A stretch of DNA of 7,781 nucleotides from Calditrichota bacterium (lineage in GTDB: Bacteria > Calditrichota > Calditrichia > Calditrichales > Calditrichaceae), in contig JAJRSN010000247.1 of NCBI GenBank assembly GCA_024278715.1, forward strand, positions 1 through 7,781, read 5' to 3'. The notes below the pieces were generated by a model, which was not told where the DNA came from, made no database searches, and saw only the letters and a list, made by a program, of their open reading frames with translations. Of this stretch, positions 7,058-7,781 are shown piece by piece (positions within the stretch are counted from its first letter, which is position 1; each line of letters begins with the position of its first letter). The position numbers and the translations under genes are program-made.

Positions 7058-7781
7058 TTAATTACCCGATAACTTTTTATCGCGAGTAATCCGGATAATT
7101 GTTCCGCCTTTATTCCCGGACAGCGCTTCAATGGACGCTCCGTTTAAAATACACAATTTTTTGCAAATAGTCAGTCCGAGACCCACGCCGTTGTTGCGGG
7201 TGGTGAAAAAAGGCTGAAAAACGCGTTCCCGGTCTTCAACCGGTATTCCCTGACCTGTGTCTTCCACTTGCAGAATAATTTTGTCGTTTTGTTCCATTGA
7301 ACGAACCGCGATTTGTCCGTTTTTATTGTTCAAAGCCGCGAGACTATTGGCGATCAGATTATTCAAAATCTGCAAGAGATGCTGCCGATCGAAAGGAATC
7401 GTTTTCGCCTGCAGTTCGCAGCGAAAATCAATTGATCCGGATTGAAATTGGCGATTCCAGCGCTCCCGTAATTCGGTTGTCAACGATTCCAAATCCGAAT
7501 CGATTATTTCGGGCGGGCGCGGTTTGCTGTAATTCAAAAACTCCGTAATCTGGGTTTTTAAGCCGCGGACTTCGTTTAGTATTTTCTGCAGATAAACTCG
7601 GTTTTTATCGTCGGGATCAAGATCGTCCCGAATCAAACCGGCTAACAGTTCGATGCCGCCCAGCGGATTGCGCAGTTCGTGGGCAATTTGCGCCAAAAGC
7701 CGCTCTTTCTCGCTTTCGCGTTCGGCAAGCTCGTCGCGCATTTTGGTAAGCGCTTCGGTTAAAATCGAAATTTCGTACAAC
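7058..7781 (-). CDS. Sensor histidine kinase, C-terminal part (N-terminus outside window)
   Basis: The frame is open to the right edge. The TTG at 7780 is probably an internal Leu codon rather than a start, because the visible sequence begins in the middle of a helix resembling the end of a HAMP domain (ISILTEALTKMRDEL). Counting that Leu as residue 1, the phospho-acceptor H34 lies in IAHELRNPLGG, followed by the dimerisation helices, an N-box NLIANSLAAL (N145), G1 DTGQGIP (174-180), F-box FQPFFTTR (188-195) and G2 GVGLGL (198-203). All key catalytic residues are present, so it should be active. The NtrB/AtoS-like HELRNPL box and the adjacent NtrC-type gene make it the cognate kinase. The missing part probably holds a membrane-anchored sensor. 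The stop is 92 bases before the regulator start, and the genes run in the same direction, fitting one operon. Confidence 0.95.
   Translation of the reverse strand, partial: LYEISILTEALTKMRDELAERESEKERLLAQIAHELRNPLGGIELLAGLIRDDLDPDDKNRVYLQKILNEVRGLKTQITEFLNYSKPRPPEIIDSDLESLTTELRERWNRQFQSGSIDFRCELQAKTIPFDRQHLLQILNNLIANSLAALNNKNGQIAVRSMEQNDKIILQVEDTGQGIPVEDRERVFQPFFTTRNNGVGLGLTICKKLCILNGASIEALSGNKGGTIIRITRDKKLSGN

Noticed and set aside
3907..7548. Plus-strand ORFs opposite the operon genes (3907-4137, 4261-4476, 5078-5275, 6106-6405, 7257-7445, 7297-7548)
   Set aside because: They lie inside well-supported minus-strand genes and show no recognisable domain or ribosome site.
7058..7780. Taking TTG at 7780 as the true start of the histidine kinase
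   Set aside because: The visible N-terminus begins within a HAMP-like signalling helix and the frame stays open to the window edge, so the gene is more likely cut by the window.
1..7781. tRNA, rRNA, CRISPR array, transposase or insertion-sequence ends
   Set aside because: No cloverleaf, rRNA-like, spaced-repeat or transposase signal was seen on either strand, and the gaps between genes are too short or too plain to hold them.

Overview
The window (about 43-45% GC by eye) encodes its genes on the minus strand. It fits a Gram-negative bacterium: it contains a secreted protein with a signal peptide ending in FAQ, a predicted outer-membrane beta-barrel, and an NtrC-type sigma-54 activator with its kinase. 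The signal-peptide style, the AT-leaning codon use and the DSL-rich secreted coiled-coil protein remind me of the FCB group (Calditrichota/Ignavibacteria-like). That placement is an inference, not a demonstration.

Layout, read right to left in the direction of transcription. Positions 7781-7058 hold the C-terminal part of a sensor histidine kinase, cut by the window edge. After a 91-base gap (3 bases of its stop codon excluded from it) comes a complete NtrC-family response regulator (6965-5604: receiver, sigma-54 AAA+ and Fis-type DNA-binding domains). Its stop codon overlaps the start of a secreted coiled-coil protein (5607-4678) in an ATGA junction. Fifteen bases further on is a predicted outer-membrane beta-barrel protein (4662-3628). 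These four look like one operon: a two-component system joined to two cell-envelope proteins of unknown function.

A 347-base gap (3627-3281) follows, with a weak terminator candidate, a doubtful small plus-strand ORF and a candidate promoter. The left 42% of the window (3280 to 1) is one uninterrupted minus-strand reading frame of at least 1093 codons. It runs off the left edge without a stop, so any ORF list that requires a stop codon would miss it. I checked it codon by codon. It encodes a soluble multi-sensor protein ordered PAS-PAS-coiled coil-PAS-PAS-coiled coil-GAF-GAF-PAS, and the output domain (probably a histidine kinase) lies outside the window.

Working model: the membrane kinase senses an envelope signal and phosphorylates the NtrC-type regulator, which drives sigma-54 promoters, none of which I could identify convincingly here. 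The two envelope proteins made from the same transcript may be part of the sensed or controlled structure. The PAS/GAF protein is probably a separate transcription unit. I saw no tRNA, rRNA, CRISPR array or insertion sequence.
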